64,000 nt of DNA from Tulasnella sp. 424 (GCA_019633425.1 WSUB01000131.1:1-64000); one strand, 5' to 3'; positions 21,375-33,476 are shown, counted from the first letter of the stretch. Made by a program: numbers and translations. Notes: generated from the letters alone by a model not told the origin.

Positions 21375-22560
21375 TTAGAGTAATGGTGTGTTGTAAATTA
21401 CAAGAAATTCCGGTCGGATAGCGTCTTCGTCGTAGACTGCCGTCTATTGCATCAAGAAAACCAAGCCTCAGCGGAGGGCTCTCAAAGGAACATCAGGTTT
21501 CGACCCACGTCAATGTAATTGAAGTCGCTGTTAGGTCCTGGGTCGCAATAAATCTGCCGAATGGTGACGCTGCACGCATCATGAGATGAAGAATGTGGGT
21601 CGTGACATGCAGAACAATAGCGGACCGACTGAAAACCAGGGGGCAGAGATGTCAGGCGCGTGTGGCTAGAGAGAACTTCTCCCATGACAACTGAGACGAG
21701 TAACAAAGCCTTTTGGTTCGTTGGAGAACCGTTTCCCAAATAGTCGTCAGCGCTGGGGTTTCATAAGCAATAGATAGAAAAACATTCGTCGGACAAGAGA
21801 ATCTTACTTTGCGGAGACAGTAGTGCCTCAGATAGCGATTCCAAAGCTACCGTGGAGTGTCGAGTTCGTTGAGGTAGCAGTGAAATATGACCCGAATGTG
21901 AACCCACCGAGAAAGCGAGAATTGCCGTCCACGCCCAGGCTTCGGAAGCTCAAACAAATCCTGGATAATTTTGCGAAGTTCGCATTCCGCAGCGCTGCAG
22001 GGCACAGGAGGGGCCCAACCATCTCCAATATTACAGCATCTCCTACATCCTAGTCCCCATATTCTTCTCTCATTTCCCGGCTTCAAGCGTTTACTGACAA
22101 AGTTCCCTCGCTCCTCGACCGTTCGCCTATGTTTTAAGGGATGATCGGTGCAAGCATAGGCAAAGACAACATCATAACTACCGGTACGCGTAGTAATACT
22201 CCATCAAAGTGGGCTTCATGACAATCTTGAAGATGCGCTTGACCGACCCTCGCCGTTTTGTATCCAGTCGATATCTAATAGCGTATTCACTACAAGTCCA
22301 AAACTATAGTAAATATGTCGGCGCTGGTGCCATTGGCTCTTAGTACCTTCCTTGTGAAGCGGGTACAAGCTCGATTAAGAGAAGTGCGACTCCTGAGGCG
22401 CTGTCCCGACACTGAGTGCTACAAAACTCTTCGTCGACGGGTCTGAACTGTATTCTGAAGTAAATGCACTTAAACGACTACGTGGGCTAGTGCGTCAGGC
22501 TGGAGACGATAGCCGGAGAAATCGAAGACCCGCCGACGGTGACCCCACAGGTGCAGACGG
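21375..22560 (-). pseudogene. ART-like copy D, Gag domain lost, frameshifted
   Basis: Nearly colinear with copy C from the Pro-rich linker to the stop (VYDEDAIRPEFLV...). It has deletions near the zinc/ART boundary (after IEL, and after DIDW) that shift frame. The Glu position is Asp (FNYID) and the His position again reads GLG. Upstream, homology to copy C ends within the linker at about 22560, where the sequence switches to a decayed F-box segment, so the Gag domain is gone. Confidence 0.7.
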
Positions 22561-22564
22561 AACC

Positions 22565-23053
22565 ATGGCTGAGATTTCTCGATTTGTAAAGAAGAGATTA
22601 CGGATATTGCTCGGCTTGTTGAAAAAAATGTCGCGAGTTCGATACTCTCAGTTTCCGGAGGTCTTTCAGGAAACAAGTCGGGAAGTGGGTGCCGTCTGCG
22701 TTGTCGTATTCTTTTGCTGAGATCTTTCGGGTGTTCCCGATTGGTCGAAGTGATCCGTAATAGGTAACATGAACAATAAGATATTGTCGTGCCTTTAGCG
22801 TTGCATGAAGATGATATTCCCGGTAGTATATCGACGTGCTGGTTACGATGAGGCGCTGATAAAGTGTCGGCTCGAATAGCAGCTGGAAGTACCGGCAAGT
22901 TTGGATTATGAGAGATTTTCCAGATGCGTTCAGAAATCGCGGGGCGACAAGAAGAATCTCGTATGAGACCTGAGAAAGCCCTGCGTAAGATTGAAATTCC
23001 AATGGGGAAGGTCTTGAGGAATGTGAACGGCTGACACGGCCAACACCTAGCAC
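22565..23053 (-). pseudogene. Decayed F-box gene fragment
   Basis: The minus strand reads a degenerate version of the F-box region of the gene at 23451: LSQVSYEIL (for LPDDIFFII), LIIQTCRYFQLLFEPTLYQR (for LIQTCRYLHSLLEATQYRH), LKARQYLIVHVTYYGSLRP (for LSERPDLIPCIVSYRGPLTP). It lacks a start and the leucine-rich part, and abuts the broken end of ART copy D. It is in inverted orientation to the intact gene 400 bp away. Confidence 0.65.
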
Positions 23054-23450
23054 GAGTTGCCCGAATTCAGAGCGAACGCCGGAAATAAAGGAACAGGGTA
23101 CAATTTTGCTTTAATGTGTCTACGTCAGTCGCTATGTAAACTTAAGACCAGACCAACTGACCATCGTGGCAGGCCGTTTGCTTCGGGATGGCGAGCTTGG
23201 GGTCGTCGCAGTGCACGTGATCCTGGTCTGCCGTGTGACTCAAGAGTTCGCTAAGGTTGGTTTCAACCACCAACGCAGTCTTGCGGAGCCAGCTCACAAG
23301 TCCCGATCATGGTACGTGGAACCGGGATAAACTACCTGCGTAGCGTCGTAATCATACGCTTTCTCTTAGGCGAGATTTAAAGCGCACACGCTCCTTTCCT
23401 TTATTTCGACAATAATCCGTCCCAGGGTTGGGGCTCCCGAGACACCTCGC
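23054..23450. other. Intergenic, upstream of the F-box gene
   Basis: Lies between two F-box-related sequences in head-to-head arrangement. No gene or clear TATA box seen. Confidence 0.4.
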
Positions 23451-24721
23451 ATGGACCCAACTGGTAGAGGGCCACCATTGGAGCACCAAAAGTGGTCCAA
23501 AATCGTTCAACTCCCGGACGATATCTTCTTCATAATCGCAGGCCACTTGAGCTTGACTGACAAAGCCCGGCTTATCCAAACCTGTCGGTACCTCCACTCA
23601 CTGCTTGAGGCAACTCAGTATCGTCACATCAAAACAGTCGATCCATGGCTACGGGGTGATCGCCTTCACCGAACGCTTTCAGAGCGCCCCGACCTCATAC
23701 CGTGTATCGTGAGCTACCGCGGTCCGCTAACGCCAACCATCTTCACTCCACCCACAAAGAAAAAGAATCGAATCCAATTGCGGCTACGAAAAAATACACC
23801 GCCGCCTCACCAATGGGATGGCAACCCTGTCAGCGAAGCGGAACTCAACCGAAGAACGGTATACATCTTCACCAACGCCGTCAACCTCCGCGAACTCGAA
23901 TTTACAGACAATTATGATTGGGTGTCCAATCCGACCTGGGAACCGGTCAGAATATCCGTCTCGAAGATGCCCTTGACTCGCCTGGCTCTTCTGGCAACTT
24001 CGGAAACGGCGGAAGTCGTTCCTCTCCTTCGCGCTCTCCCTGGATTGGAGAGTTTGGAACTCTCATGGGTTCCAGCGAGATTGGAGGACCTGAAGGAGAG
24101 CGACATTCCGAAGCTGAAATCGTTGAAAGCGACATTGCAAGATGCAGCAACGATTATTCCAGGTCGACCTGTCGAAGAATTTCACCATGTACTCGGGACG
24201 GGAGAACTTGGGTTGGACGAGCAGCTTGTTCGGAAGCTCTCACTGTCCAGTTCTCCGATTACCAATCTCTCGACTCGGTTCCATAATCCATGGGCTCATG
24301 ACCTGGTCAGAAGCGCGCTCCAGGCCTTTGCTCGCTGTCTACCCGAGGTCCAACATTTAACAATCAATGTGGGCGGGGAGATCCCAGGACAAATTGTAGG
24401 TCGTCCCTCTGTCTATTCCCCATCCATTAAAAATTGACATTTAGCCATGACATCTAACAGCTCTTGGACGAGATACCGTCATTTCAACATCTCCGTTCTG
24501 TGAAGTTCCTCAGCGCCGACTTGTTTGTCGTTCGCGACCGGATTCCGGGCTCCTCTCGCGTGTGGATCGATTCCGACAACAATAGAAGTGACGGGGTCGC
24601 TCCCCAAGCCCCCGTCCTCGAGGACTGGGACGTCTTACTACCGAGACTGCGAGCAAGGTGTCCCTCGTTAGTTGGCACCGAGTACACCCTAAGGCCATTC
24701 TGGTGTTGTGGATATTACTGA
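23451..24721 (+). CDS. F-box/LRR-like protein, 401 aa
   Basis: Two exons, 23451-24395 and 24461-24721, with a GTAGGT donor and CTAACAG acceptor in phase 0. Residues about 25-65 form an F-box (QLPDDIFFIIAGHLSLTDKA, LIQTCRYLHSLLEATQYRHI). The rest is a Leu-rich, irregular repeat region (LRELEFTDNY, LTRLALLATSE, LPGLESLELSW, LKSLKATLQD) ending in WDVLLPRLRARCPSL. F-box proteins of this build recruit substrates to SCF ubiquitin ligases through Skp1; fungal genomes carry many lineage-specific copies. A decayed inverted relative lies just upstream, so this is a locally duplicated family. The substrate is unknown. No lesions seen. Confidence 0.85.
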
Positions 24722-24899
24722 GACTTGAAGTGCTTCATTTTTCAAGTTATGTTAGATACCGTCTGGTAGAATGCCGGTATAGTAATACAGCGGCATATAC
24801 ATACGTCTTGCTTCGCTGGTTGCCACCTCTTCCTTTCGATTAATGATGAGCGTCCAGCCACCAGGTCAACACCAGTGCGCCTCAACATCCAGGCTATTT
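24722..24899. other. 3' flank of the F-box gene
   Basis: Short AT-rich spacer before an ART-like remnant. No gene seen. Confidence 0.4.
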
Positions 24900-25110
24900 C
24901 GTTGCAACTATTTCTCCCATCACGACCGAGGCAAGTATTAAAATAGTTTGGCTTGTTTGACTTGAAGAACCGTCGATTGCATAGTCATCAGCCCCGAGCT
25001 TTAACAAGCGACGGCTGGAATGGTATCTGTCAGACGCGAAAAACGTACTTCGAGGACATACTTAGTGGTGTCCCGTATAGCGGCCTTTCAAATTTCCTCC
25101 CAGCTACCTA
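24900..25110 (-). pseudogene. Small remnant of the ART-like family (copy F)
   Basis: Homologous, with gaps, to the part of copies C and D around the SSKADDYS and VVMGE exons (19660-19840 and 21670-21860): shared words include TTTCTCCCATCACGACCGAGGCAAG-type sequence, CGTCAGCCC and TGTCAGACG. No reading frame survives. The remnant extends the family's spread past the F-box gene. Confidence 0.55.
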
Positions 25111-25788
25111 CATTTGTTGCCCAATTTAGAGAGATGATCGGTACTCTGAGGTGCGCTGAGATAATGACGGTCTCGGAATCAATAGCTCACAGATGTTGCT
25201 CTGGTAGAGTCGTCTTCACTGTGGTGTTATCTGCTCCAGCGCTAGCACGATTCTTCTGACGACGGGGACAGTTACGACCTCTATTTAGGGGCAAGATAGA
25301 GCCCATGTCTATTTGATGAGCTTCCATGTCCTGGAAATCGACGCCACGGTTCTCCTTTATGTCTGTATGGCCAGAAAATCCGGTTCGTTATCTTGAGCTT
25401 TAACTCGGCGCTCGAGAAGCGTTTAAGGAACCTTGGTGGGGGGAACGAGAATATGAGAGAATAGAGCATTCCGGAATTTGCTCCAGAACTGAGGTGACCA
25501 GATTTCTCTGTTGTTGATGATGATGCGTCTGATGGCGATCTCGGCGTTTTCCTGTGCTGAGATAACGTCAGCCTCTCTTACCCAACCGGACTGCCGAGTG
25601 ACCACAATGAGAAACCAGAAAATGACTTCTGATCAACCCGGATTCTGTTACTCTTTATACCAATGTCTCTGGTGAACGGCGTAGACCAAAACAAACCCGG
25701 ACATGCTTTATCAGCATTGTCGTTCAGTCCATTGCGATCAGGCCCAATGGCTTTCGGAGAGACTCCGTTATTTAATTGACGATGTCCA
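25111..25788. other. Intergenic, no supported gene
   Basis: Open frames of about 60-80 codons on both strands without features. The right end is the promoter of the gene at 25853. Confidence 0.4.
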
Positions 25789-25797
25789 TATATAAAA
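25789..25797 (+). promoter_or_regulatory. TATA box
   Basis: TATATAAAA lies 56 bp upstream of the ATG at 25853, the normal spacing for a short-leader fungal gene, and supports that start. Confidence 0.6.
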
Positions 25798-25852
25798 TGC
25801 AAATACAGGCCTTGAAATCTTCTCGTTCTTCCTCTTCCACCCCAACCCTACC

Positions 25853-26943
25853 ATGTTCCCTTTCCATTCGCCATCGTCCTTCGACCGAGGTTCTCCGTCC
25901 ACCACGAACCGGCCCAAACCACAGGACCAACCATTCCAATACCCGCAATATCTCTTGTCGTCTACGGTGTCAATTTCTGCCTTTCAACCCTATCAGCGAC
26001 CTAGTACCCTCAGCCCTCAGTCACAACATCGTCTTACTGTGGAGGGAGCCTTAGCGTCGATCGCTTTCAGGAACACAGAGACGACCGACCACGACTACGC
26101 AAATTTGAGGGAACTCGTGAAGCTTCGAGAGGCGAAGCTTGCGGATTGCAGTTTTCTGAGTGGCCGAAGCGGCAGAGTAGGTTCCAGTACTGCTCTACTC
26201 TCACATCGGCCTAACGATCCTTCTCAGCCCCATAGCCATCCTGGAGCTCGCGTAGAGACGGCCACGGGAGGGCTGCTGCGTGGTGGTCTACACTCTCGGC
26301 AGTGCCAACAGAAGGGTAGAATAGAGTTCTGGGCGTTGAAAGAGGACCTCGAGTGTGCTTTTGGACGCGAGGTGAGCGATTGGGGCGTAAATTCTCCACC
26401 ATTTGGTTTCTGACCGGATTGATATGATTTTCCAGAGGAGCCTCGGGAGCGTCCGCCTGAACGTCGACAACCCCCAAAGCCTCATACGTGTTGAGCATAA
26501 GCCCCCCAAACTCCGTACTGTCAATCGGGAAGTCCGCGCACCTATCGCTATCTCGCGATTGGAGTGTTCCGGAACCTGGCCAGGCGACGACTCGTCAGAC
26601 GGCTCCACATCAACATCTAATGACTCCGAAACTGAGGCTTTGGCCTCCTGGGACCAGTTCACGTGGTCCTTCCCTATCTCTCGTGAGCAGAGAAGAGGGG
26701 GAGTTCGGTATAGCGATTATGCCTTTGACGAGAGCGGGATATTGCAAGGATTGTGAGCCATAACGGTGTTCGTCACTTAGTTAAACTCTGATATAATTTT
26801 TCCCTAGGGATAATTCTCCTGTAGCAATCATTTTGACTCCGCCGTCAGCATCAGCCCCGGTGTGGCGACCCTCCCCAAACAACCCCTTGCATCCTCCCCG
26901 CTGCAAATCCCTGCTTCATCCAAGATGGAATCAGAAGTGCTAA
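25853..26943 (+). CDS. Hypothetical protein, 323 aa, three exons
   Basis: Exons 25853-26371, 26436-26752 and 26808-26943; introns GTGAGC...CCAG and GTGAGC...CTAG keep frame. If the second intron is not removed, the protein stops at once after exon 2. The N-terminal 70 residues are Ser/Pro/Gln-rich and disordered. A helical block follows (HRLTVEGALASIAFRN, NLRELVKLREAKLADC). The middle has basic Arg/Gly segments, then an acidic Ser-rich stretch (GDDSSDGSTSTSNDSETEA), and the C-terminus is Pro-rich. No known domain, signal peptide or membrane segment recognised. A TATA box sits 56 bp upstream. Confidence 0.6.
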
Positions 26944-27540
26944 AGCGCAGCCCTTGTGTTCTACGTCACTTTCTTCCGAGGAAGAACATCAAGTCGGACT
27001 GCGGAGCGCAGTCCCTATCTTAAGACCCCCATAGATTGTTAAAACGATCCACGGTTTAGATGTACATGATTCGATTATTACCAGTATAAAGTATGGTTTT
27101 GATGTTTCCGTGGTTGACGCGATTATTTAGACTCGATTGCGTGAATAGTGGAGGGCGAGACAAGGGGTAGCTGTCAAGGACGATCCGGGGCTTGCACATC
27201 AATCGGGTTTCTACTCTGCGAGGGGTCGGGCGTCTCGCAAGGGATCCAATGCCGCAGAAATACCCTCGAAGCTCCCAACTATTAGCCGGTCTTCAATACG
27301 CGAATATATCTGAAGAGAAGTAAGAAGGATTCGCGAAGATTGAGAGTTTTACATACGAGGGATGGGACAGACGGGGAAGCCCACCACCGTCAAGCCGACA
27401 GCTATCCAAGCAGCCTCTGGCGCCACAAATTCCATGTAGCTTTTGTAGCCGTATCTGGAGTTGGTCAGCTACTCATTCGCACACGCTAGGGCGCCTGAGA
27501 TCGTTGGATCCAAATCTGATGACATTTTAACCAATCCTAG
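26944..27540. other. Intergenic, possible remnant of a membrane-protein exon
   Basis: On the minus strand, about 27360-27470, a short hydrophobic frame (EAAWIAVGLTVVGFPVCPIP) lies between an acceptor-like CTCCAG and a GTATGT donor. No further exons were found, so I leave it unassigned. The remainder shows no gene. Confidence 0.3.
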
Positions 27541-29206
27541 TCCGGCAAGAGGAAATAGAAAGAAAAGTGATAAACAATAAATGATTGATAACGAACTGAT
27601 TGATGAAATTGGTATCTAGGAGGAATAGCCCGTATTCGCTTTTCGCTATACAATGTCTTGCCCGTAACAACGGAAGAAAGGAGCACTCTCGTTATCTGGT
27701 CGCCACTGGAATATTCGGAAGCTCTTGATATCGCGAACGGTATGAGCGGGAAGAAGTATTGTCTCGCAAAGACACGAACCTCGAGGAAAAAGTTGAGCAC
27801 GAACTACACGAACGAAGGCATGCGTGGAGCTAAATTGTGTGGATAAGTGAATAACAATATTGGGGCTTTAATGATACTCACAATCCGCCTTCGGTAGTCC
27901 GGTGAGATTCCTAATGTCGATGCATGTCCGGCATAAGTCGGAGTCGCAAAATCGGTTCACAGTCGAGTCGGTGCCGATGGAGCACTCCGCTTTCACCTCG
28001 TTCCATATCTGACGTTCGTTGCCTGGCCCAAGGGCTTGGCTAACGAAGTTCCATTGCTTCTCGATGGCGCGTCTAATAACAGGATCTCAGTAGAACCAGC
28101 GAGAAGGAGTCTTGAGCATACCGATACGCGTGGTAGTGCTCCATCAAAGCGCGCCGGTAGGTTTCGGGGATGGCTTCGTCGAAGTCTGCCAGCCAGATTC
28201 AAAACAAGGTGGCCACTATAACGAGCGGGGGGAGGGCTTCAGATTGAGGCAATTCTTTCATAGGGAGGCCAGGAGATGTGCACGCCTTCCTGAAAAATGG
28301 GGTCATTAACGTCAACAGCGATCAGGATTGGAGCAGCATTGAACGCTTGACTACTGCACTGTAGTCCATAGAAGTCCTCTTTGACAGGCCGTAATTAGGC
28401 TTTGCACCGGATGCATTTAAAAGTCTGCGAGAGGACACAAATTCAGATGATCCAATCTCTGCGGCATAAGCAATTGGTCTCACAGAAAGTGGCTTGGAAG
28501 GGCTTGACGTCACTTGACTCGGTGCCGGAGGTGGTGCTGCTACTGGCTACTGCTGCAGGCGCCATTATGTTCAATATGCCTCAGGGAAGTCAGCCCACAT
28601 CGCACTTTGTGAAAACTGCGGATCATCCGCCACTCACGTCCCGTCGGTCTCTTCTTTGGACGGCCATCTCTGCAAGATTGCTCGGCGCATGAGTTTCCAA
28701 TCGTATTGGACTTCATCATTAAGAGTTTCAAGCTGCAAATCCGACAAAGCAGTCTATTCCGAATCCCGAAGCCTCCTTTCCCTCAGGGCAATTCCTCTCA
28801 CAGTTGCGACAACTCTTCAGCTTCCTTTGCACTCTTTCCCTCGAAGCGAAGCTGGTTTTGAAGTAATTATAAGCCATCAGATCCTCGAGCTGAGAGAATC
28901 GTTGTTTTACCGATTCGTGTATGATGGGGCGCCTGTGGTTGGAAAAAGCGGCACTTGCCAGCCAGTCACGAGCGGCTCGGAAGTACCCGGTCTTATCGCC
29001 GCCGGAGTCCGGCAGTCGGCCAAAAGACAGATTTGAGGATCCAGTACAGGAAATGAGGCCACGTTGCGATCTTGGCCGGCTGTGTCGCGGGTGGCCCGCG
29101 TCTCATTGGGGCGAGCTGTCAAAGCGATTTGCGGCATCCTGCCAGTGAGCCGGGTGGTGTTGCACATAATCGATATCCTGCGGACGCTATTGCTAAGTCT
29201 GTGCAT
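27541..29206 (-). pseudogene. Gag-like/zinc/ART-like copy B, frameshifted
   Basis: Colinear with copy A. The N-terminal exon (about 28910-29206), Gag exon (28700-28850), zinc motif (FKCIRCKA), GNERQIW block and VLLSSVVTGK block are all recognisable. Lesions: a one-base deletion after KEAEEL in the Gag domain, a deletion of about 35 bp removing the segment before the LETLDDE motif, and loss of the splice acceptor before the Gag exon. The last two ART exons are missing at the 27540 breakpoint. The His position reads Asn (IWNE). It is the decayed half of the A/B duplication and lacks the LINE found at A. Confidence 0.75.
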
Positions 29207-29461
29207 GTGCTGCTATACATAGGACAAAAGGAGACAATTATCTTCCAAGAGCTGCTGTGACTTGGATGCGCTTGGCATCAAGGTCCGGGTATGGCCTTGC
29301 GGGGTTGGCAGTTAATTAGGACCCTGACCGATGCCAAGCCATACAACCAGGGAAAGTGCTTGGATAAAAGAAGTCGAACGCTCCCGAACACACTTTCCCA
29401 TCCAGATCGACACAACCCTTTGATAGCACCAACCGTCCCTCCCCTCCCTCGTATCCATTGA
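29207..29461. promoter_or_regulatory. Divergent intergenic region of locus B
   Basis: Matches 17900-18203 closely, including ATTATCTTCCAAGAGCTGCTG-type sequence and GGATAAAAG at about 29362. It shows what the region looks like without the LINE. Confidence 0.4.
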
Positions 29462-29912
29462 CATGTCTCAACCTACCCAGCCAACAAACGACACTCAACG
29501 GACGAACACAACTCAGCCTGAATGCGGGTCACCAGGTACCATACTAAGCTCGTCATTTTCTCTATATCATCCGGCTCACGGTCTCATATAGCTTTGTCAG
29601 GTGAGGAAAGCTCACAACGCCAAGTGCCGGCTCCCTCTATGGCGACCACCCAGCCTGCTCAACCCCTCAGCTAAATGCTACGAGGCCTGCCCCCGTCAAC
29701 CAAAGAAAACAAAGGCCCCTACTGATACGAAAGTTACATGCTACTATATTGCATCGATCTGCTCGGACATTTTGAACTGGTCGGTACCTCTGACAGACGG
29801 GTTTCCGAAGTGGATGGACTCGAAATTGAACCTGAATAAACGCATAGCCTCACCAACTGCTGTATATGCTGCGCAATTTGCTCTGACTGATGGGTACCTG
29901 GTGGTGTTACGA
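29462..29912 (+). pseudogene. Decayed CYSTM-like gene, partner of copy B
   Basis: Starts MSQPTQPTNDTQRTN like the gene at 18204, and the first intron is in the same place. A one-base deletion in the second exon shifts frame to a stop after QPAQPLS. Downstream, most Cys codons of the tail have changed (VTCYYIASICSDILNW in the old frame). Both members of the B pair are therefore dead, whereas both of the A pair are open. Confidence 0.75.
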
Positions 29913-30165
29913 TAAGGGGGAAAACCGAGCATCTCGAAGTGTCTTTACGAGGCGTTCACATCAAGGCGGTGTCCATTCGCTCGAGAGTAGAATTTGACCT
30001 CAAAAGCGAAGTGGTCATCTCGTACAGATGATTATCATGTAGACTTTGATACGTCGAATTATCGACACCTCAATTCACAGGTAGTAAATATTCACCATTT
30101 CAATTGATCTTCAAAGTGGATTTGGATCGATTGCGTACCCCCTACCTTTGTATTTTGGACCGTTT
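29913..30165. repeat. Right end of the A/B segmental duplication
   Basis: Aligns with 18625-18920 (shared TTTCAATTGATCTT and GTGGATTT words); similarity stops near a TTTTGGACC/TTTCGGACC word. Confidence 0.6.
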
Positions 30166-33100
30166 ACAGGAGCCGAATCGACGTTCTTGGTGAGGTTCCG
30201 GCATGTTTGTTGGACTTCGACGCGTCGGCGGTTTAAACTCATTTGGTGCTCGCGTAGAAGGGTGATGTTGCCGAAAGTCGTTGCTCCCTGTACAACCCTG
30301 ACGGACATGATCTTTACTGAATGTGGAGGGTTGCCTTTTCCTATTACCCGCGTGACGCGCTCACTGCTTCGTGATCGAGCAGAAGAACTTCCTACTAGCT
30401 AGGCTTCTCTTGATTACTTCTCAAACGGGCACTCCCGAGTCTAGTTAAGAAAGATCCCCAACGTAAAAGCAAATGATCCCGCATTCTAACCGCCGCGGAT
30501 TCGAATCCACGTCGCCTATTGAAAAGTCAAATGAAAAAGTGCTTGGTGCCTTGATTCTGCTCTCATCTTCTATACGGCCCTGGCGTTTGGTATTCCGGGT
30601 CATCGAGCATCGTGAGTATACCCTACAACATTTCCCAACGTCATTCAGTTACCTCAAGCACTGCGACCCGGCCGTAATAGGGACATGCAGACCACTGCAT
30701 CCCGGACCAATGAGGACTAGCGTACTTAGCACCAATGCCGGTTGCTCTACTCTACGGTATTTATGAGGGCGGAGACGTACAATCAGCAACGTCGAGCTAG
30801 AGTATCCCTTGGGCGGCGGACCGGAGAGCAGAAACCGCTACCCAACCCCTCAAGTAAACCGAGTTCGAGTCCCAGGAAGTCGTCCTCTGCAGGAGCACAC
30901 TCCCCCCCCCCCCTCCGCTGTTCCATGGCATAATTAACTATCGCTTGGCTTTGTCCGGACTTCGATCAGGCTGCTCGGGGCCGACGAGGAAGAGCCTCAG
31001 GAAATGAGACCAGACACTCCGAGTCGGTCACGTTCGGTTTGGGTCGCTTCTTTGTGGAGAAGTGGCGGCAGTGGGTGCTCGTGATGGCAGGATTCCTGGG
31101 CTCGTGCGTGAAGACGATCGAGCAAGGTCAAGCAATGAATTGCCGGCCTCCTGCATATCAGACGGGACGTTCGCCGTGTAGCCAGACACTTGACGCTCTA
31201 TGGAGAATCCAACCTAAGCCCAACTTTAAATCTGGGGGCTGTTAGACATAGAGTATGAGGATTACGAGGGGTGACTAAAACGATAACGTTACTCGTGGGC
31301 TTCTGCTTTGAGATACAATACCTTACAGGTAAGCTGTTATCCTATCAGAGACCCACCGTCTCCAGTAGTCCGAGTAAGTGAGAGCGAATCGAGTGTTCAG
31401 CTTCGAGGGCACCAATCGGAACAACATCTATAGAAGGACCCGCGACTTTCGAATCCGTCGCAGGGAAGGAACGACGTCAACTGCGGCCTCGTCACTCTGC
31501 TTCCGAACTGTTTCCCGCATGAGCCACTCATGAGTATTTATTGGTGCTTGACAAAAGTGAATGCCATGCAGGCGCCGTCGGTTGGGGCTCCGGTTGGTCC
31601 AATTGCATCCGATAGAACGACTGAGATTTGGATTTGGCATCGGTGGGAAGTCAATTAGATGTGCACATCGAGGTCTTTACGCGAGCGGTGCACTTTGTCT
31701 CCTCTCCCTTGGACCCTATACGTACGCCCTTTGGCTCACAACTTCTTGCTTACATTTACCGAAACTTTGGAATTCTAGGCAACGACCCTCGGTACGCAAC
31801 TGCCCCAACTACCTCATTCGGGTAAGAGAGATTCCCTTCCTACAGAAATACACGTGGTACGTAGATGCGTTTTGGAAGACAACCCTTCCGTCGATAATCT
31901 AGGACAAGGCGGGTTTTCCGTGGCTGCTTGATCGTGTATAGTGGTAGAAAGGACCAAGAATGCAGAAAAGTGAATACAAATAAAGACAAGGGGAGGGAGA
32001 CACAGGTGGTGAAGGGAATAAGAGGAGCGGTCCAGAACCTCCGGAAGATGTGGGGTTCAGTCCCCACTCGAAGCTACCCGGTGGTATTCAACGTCTACTC
32101 AGGGCGAGGAGGCACCTTGACCACAGTGGTTGGGCGATGTTTTGCTCCCGCAGAGCCAGCCTGGTTCTCAATTAAGACAAGTAAAATCGTCGAATCTGCT
32201 TGTACGTAATTCGGTGCGACTGGAGCTCTTCTTGTAGGAACTTTTTGCACCGGGCAGTGCCGGTGGGCCGATGAATGGGAGGTGGATTCTCTGGACGACA
32301 TCACGGTCGGTCTATCCAATAATGAATCGGCAAGGCAAGGGCTAAGAAGGTGATATGAAAGTGAAAAGGCCAACTCTCACCGATTGTTTAGTGCCACAGG
32401 GACAGACGCTTGGTTATTTGGAGAGATGACGTATACGTAGTGTGGATGAGATACGGAGAAGCCTTGAGAGAGATTTGAGGTGGCTTAGAGAGCGTATGAG
32501 AGTATACTGGTAAACGACTATGTTTCTTTGGGCTTGGCTTTGGCCAGAGTATTTATATTCTCATGCACCCTTTTTGAGCATGGATGGACACGGCATCTCA
32601 GCACGCTGTAAACGGTTATTCCGCAGCCTAGTCGTCAAGATGCGCCCCTGGAGACCCCTCATCTTGGCGGTTACACTCGCTAGAGAAGCGAGTTACTGAT
32701 CACCAAAAGGGCAGACGTAGCGCACGCCGAAGTGGACAATCTTCATCCAAATTGTGACCGTGGACCGACTAAACGGGACTGTAGTTCGTTTCCATGGCCT
32801 GGATTCGTCTAGCCTATCTTTGGGGAGTGATATGTTAAACGGAAATTGGAGAACGTAATGTACGAGGTCCGCCCAAAGCCTGTTCAGGTCCCAACGCCAC
32901 GACCCGGCATATTACCAAATGCGGATAGGGAGATAATCATGCGAGCGCCACTCAAACCGAAGATCATTACCGATCTCTCGGTTTCCAACCTTAGGGTTTA
33001 TGATGCGTCAAGTCCTCCCCTATCCAGGATCAGTCTCTGTTCAGAGAAAAGTGTTGTGAGAAGAGCAACACGACCAGGATCTTTGGGTCCGGCTCGGACG

Positions 33101-33476
33101 AGGCCCAGCCGGTGAATATCCTTAAATGGGAGGCGATAGTTTACAAGCTCCGGGGCATCATCCGCGTGCGAGCCAGGCTCCGGACATGGGCGGATACACA
33201 CAGACGCCCGATAGGCGTTAAATGGATCTCGGAGGACCCTGGTTACCTTCTAATGCCCCGTGTATACCTCTCACTCGTCCCCGTTAAATTCTTCAGGGAT
33301 GGCTTGGCAGAAGCCTTACGTCCAACATTGCATGGACGAAAAGATACGATATTCCTTCCTTCTTCCCTGTTTCCGGGATGAACAAAGGCAAATACAGCGT
33401 GCCAAGTATTTCGCCAGAATAGTCAACCAACAATTCCAAAGGATTTCAGGCTCTTATCGAGATATCTTAGCGAGGT

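Noticed and set aside
30470..30520. GGATTCGAATCC palindrome resembling a tRNA T-loop
   Set aside because: The loop has an extra A before TTC, so G53-C61 geometry fails on both strands; no cloverleaf.
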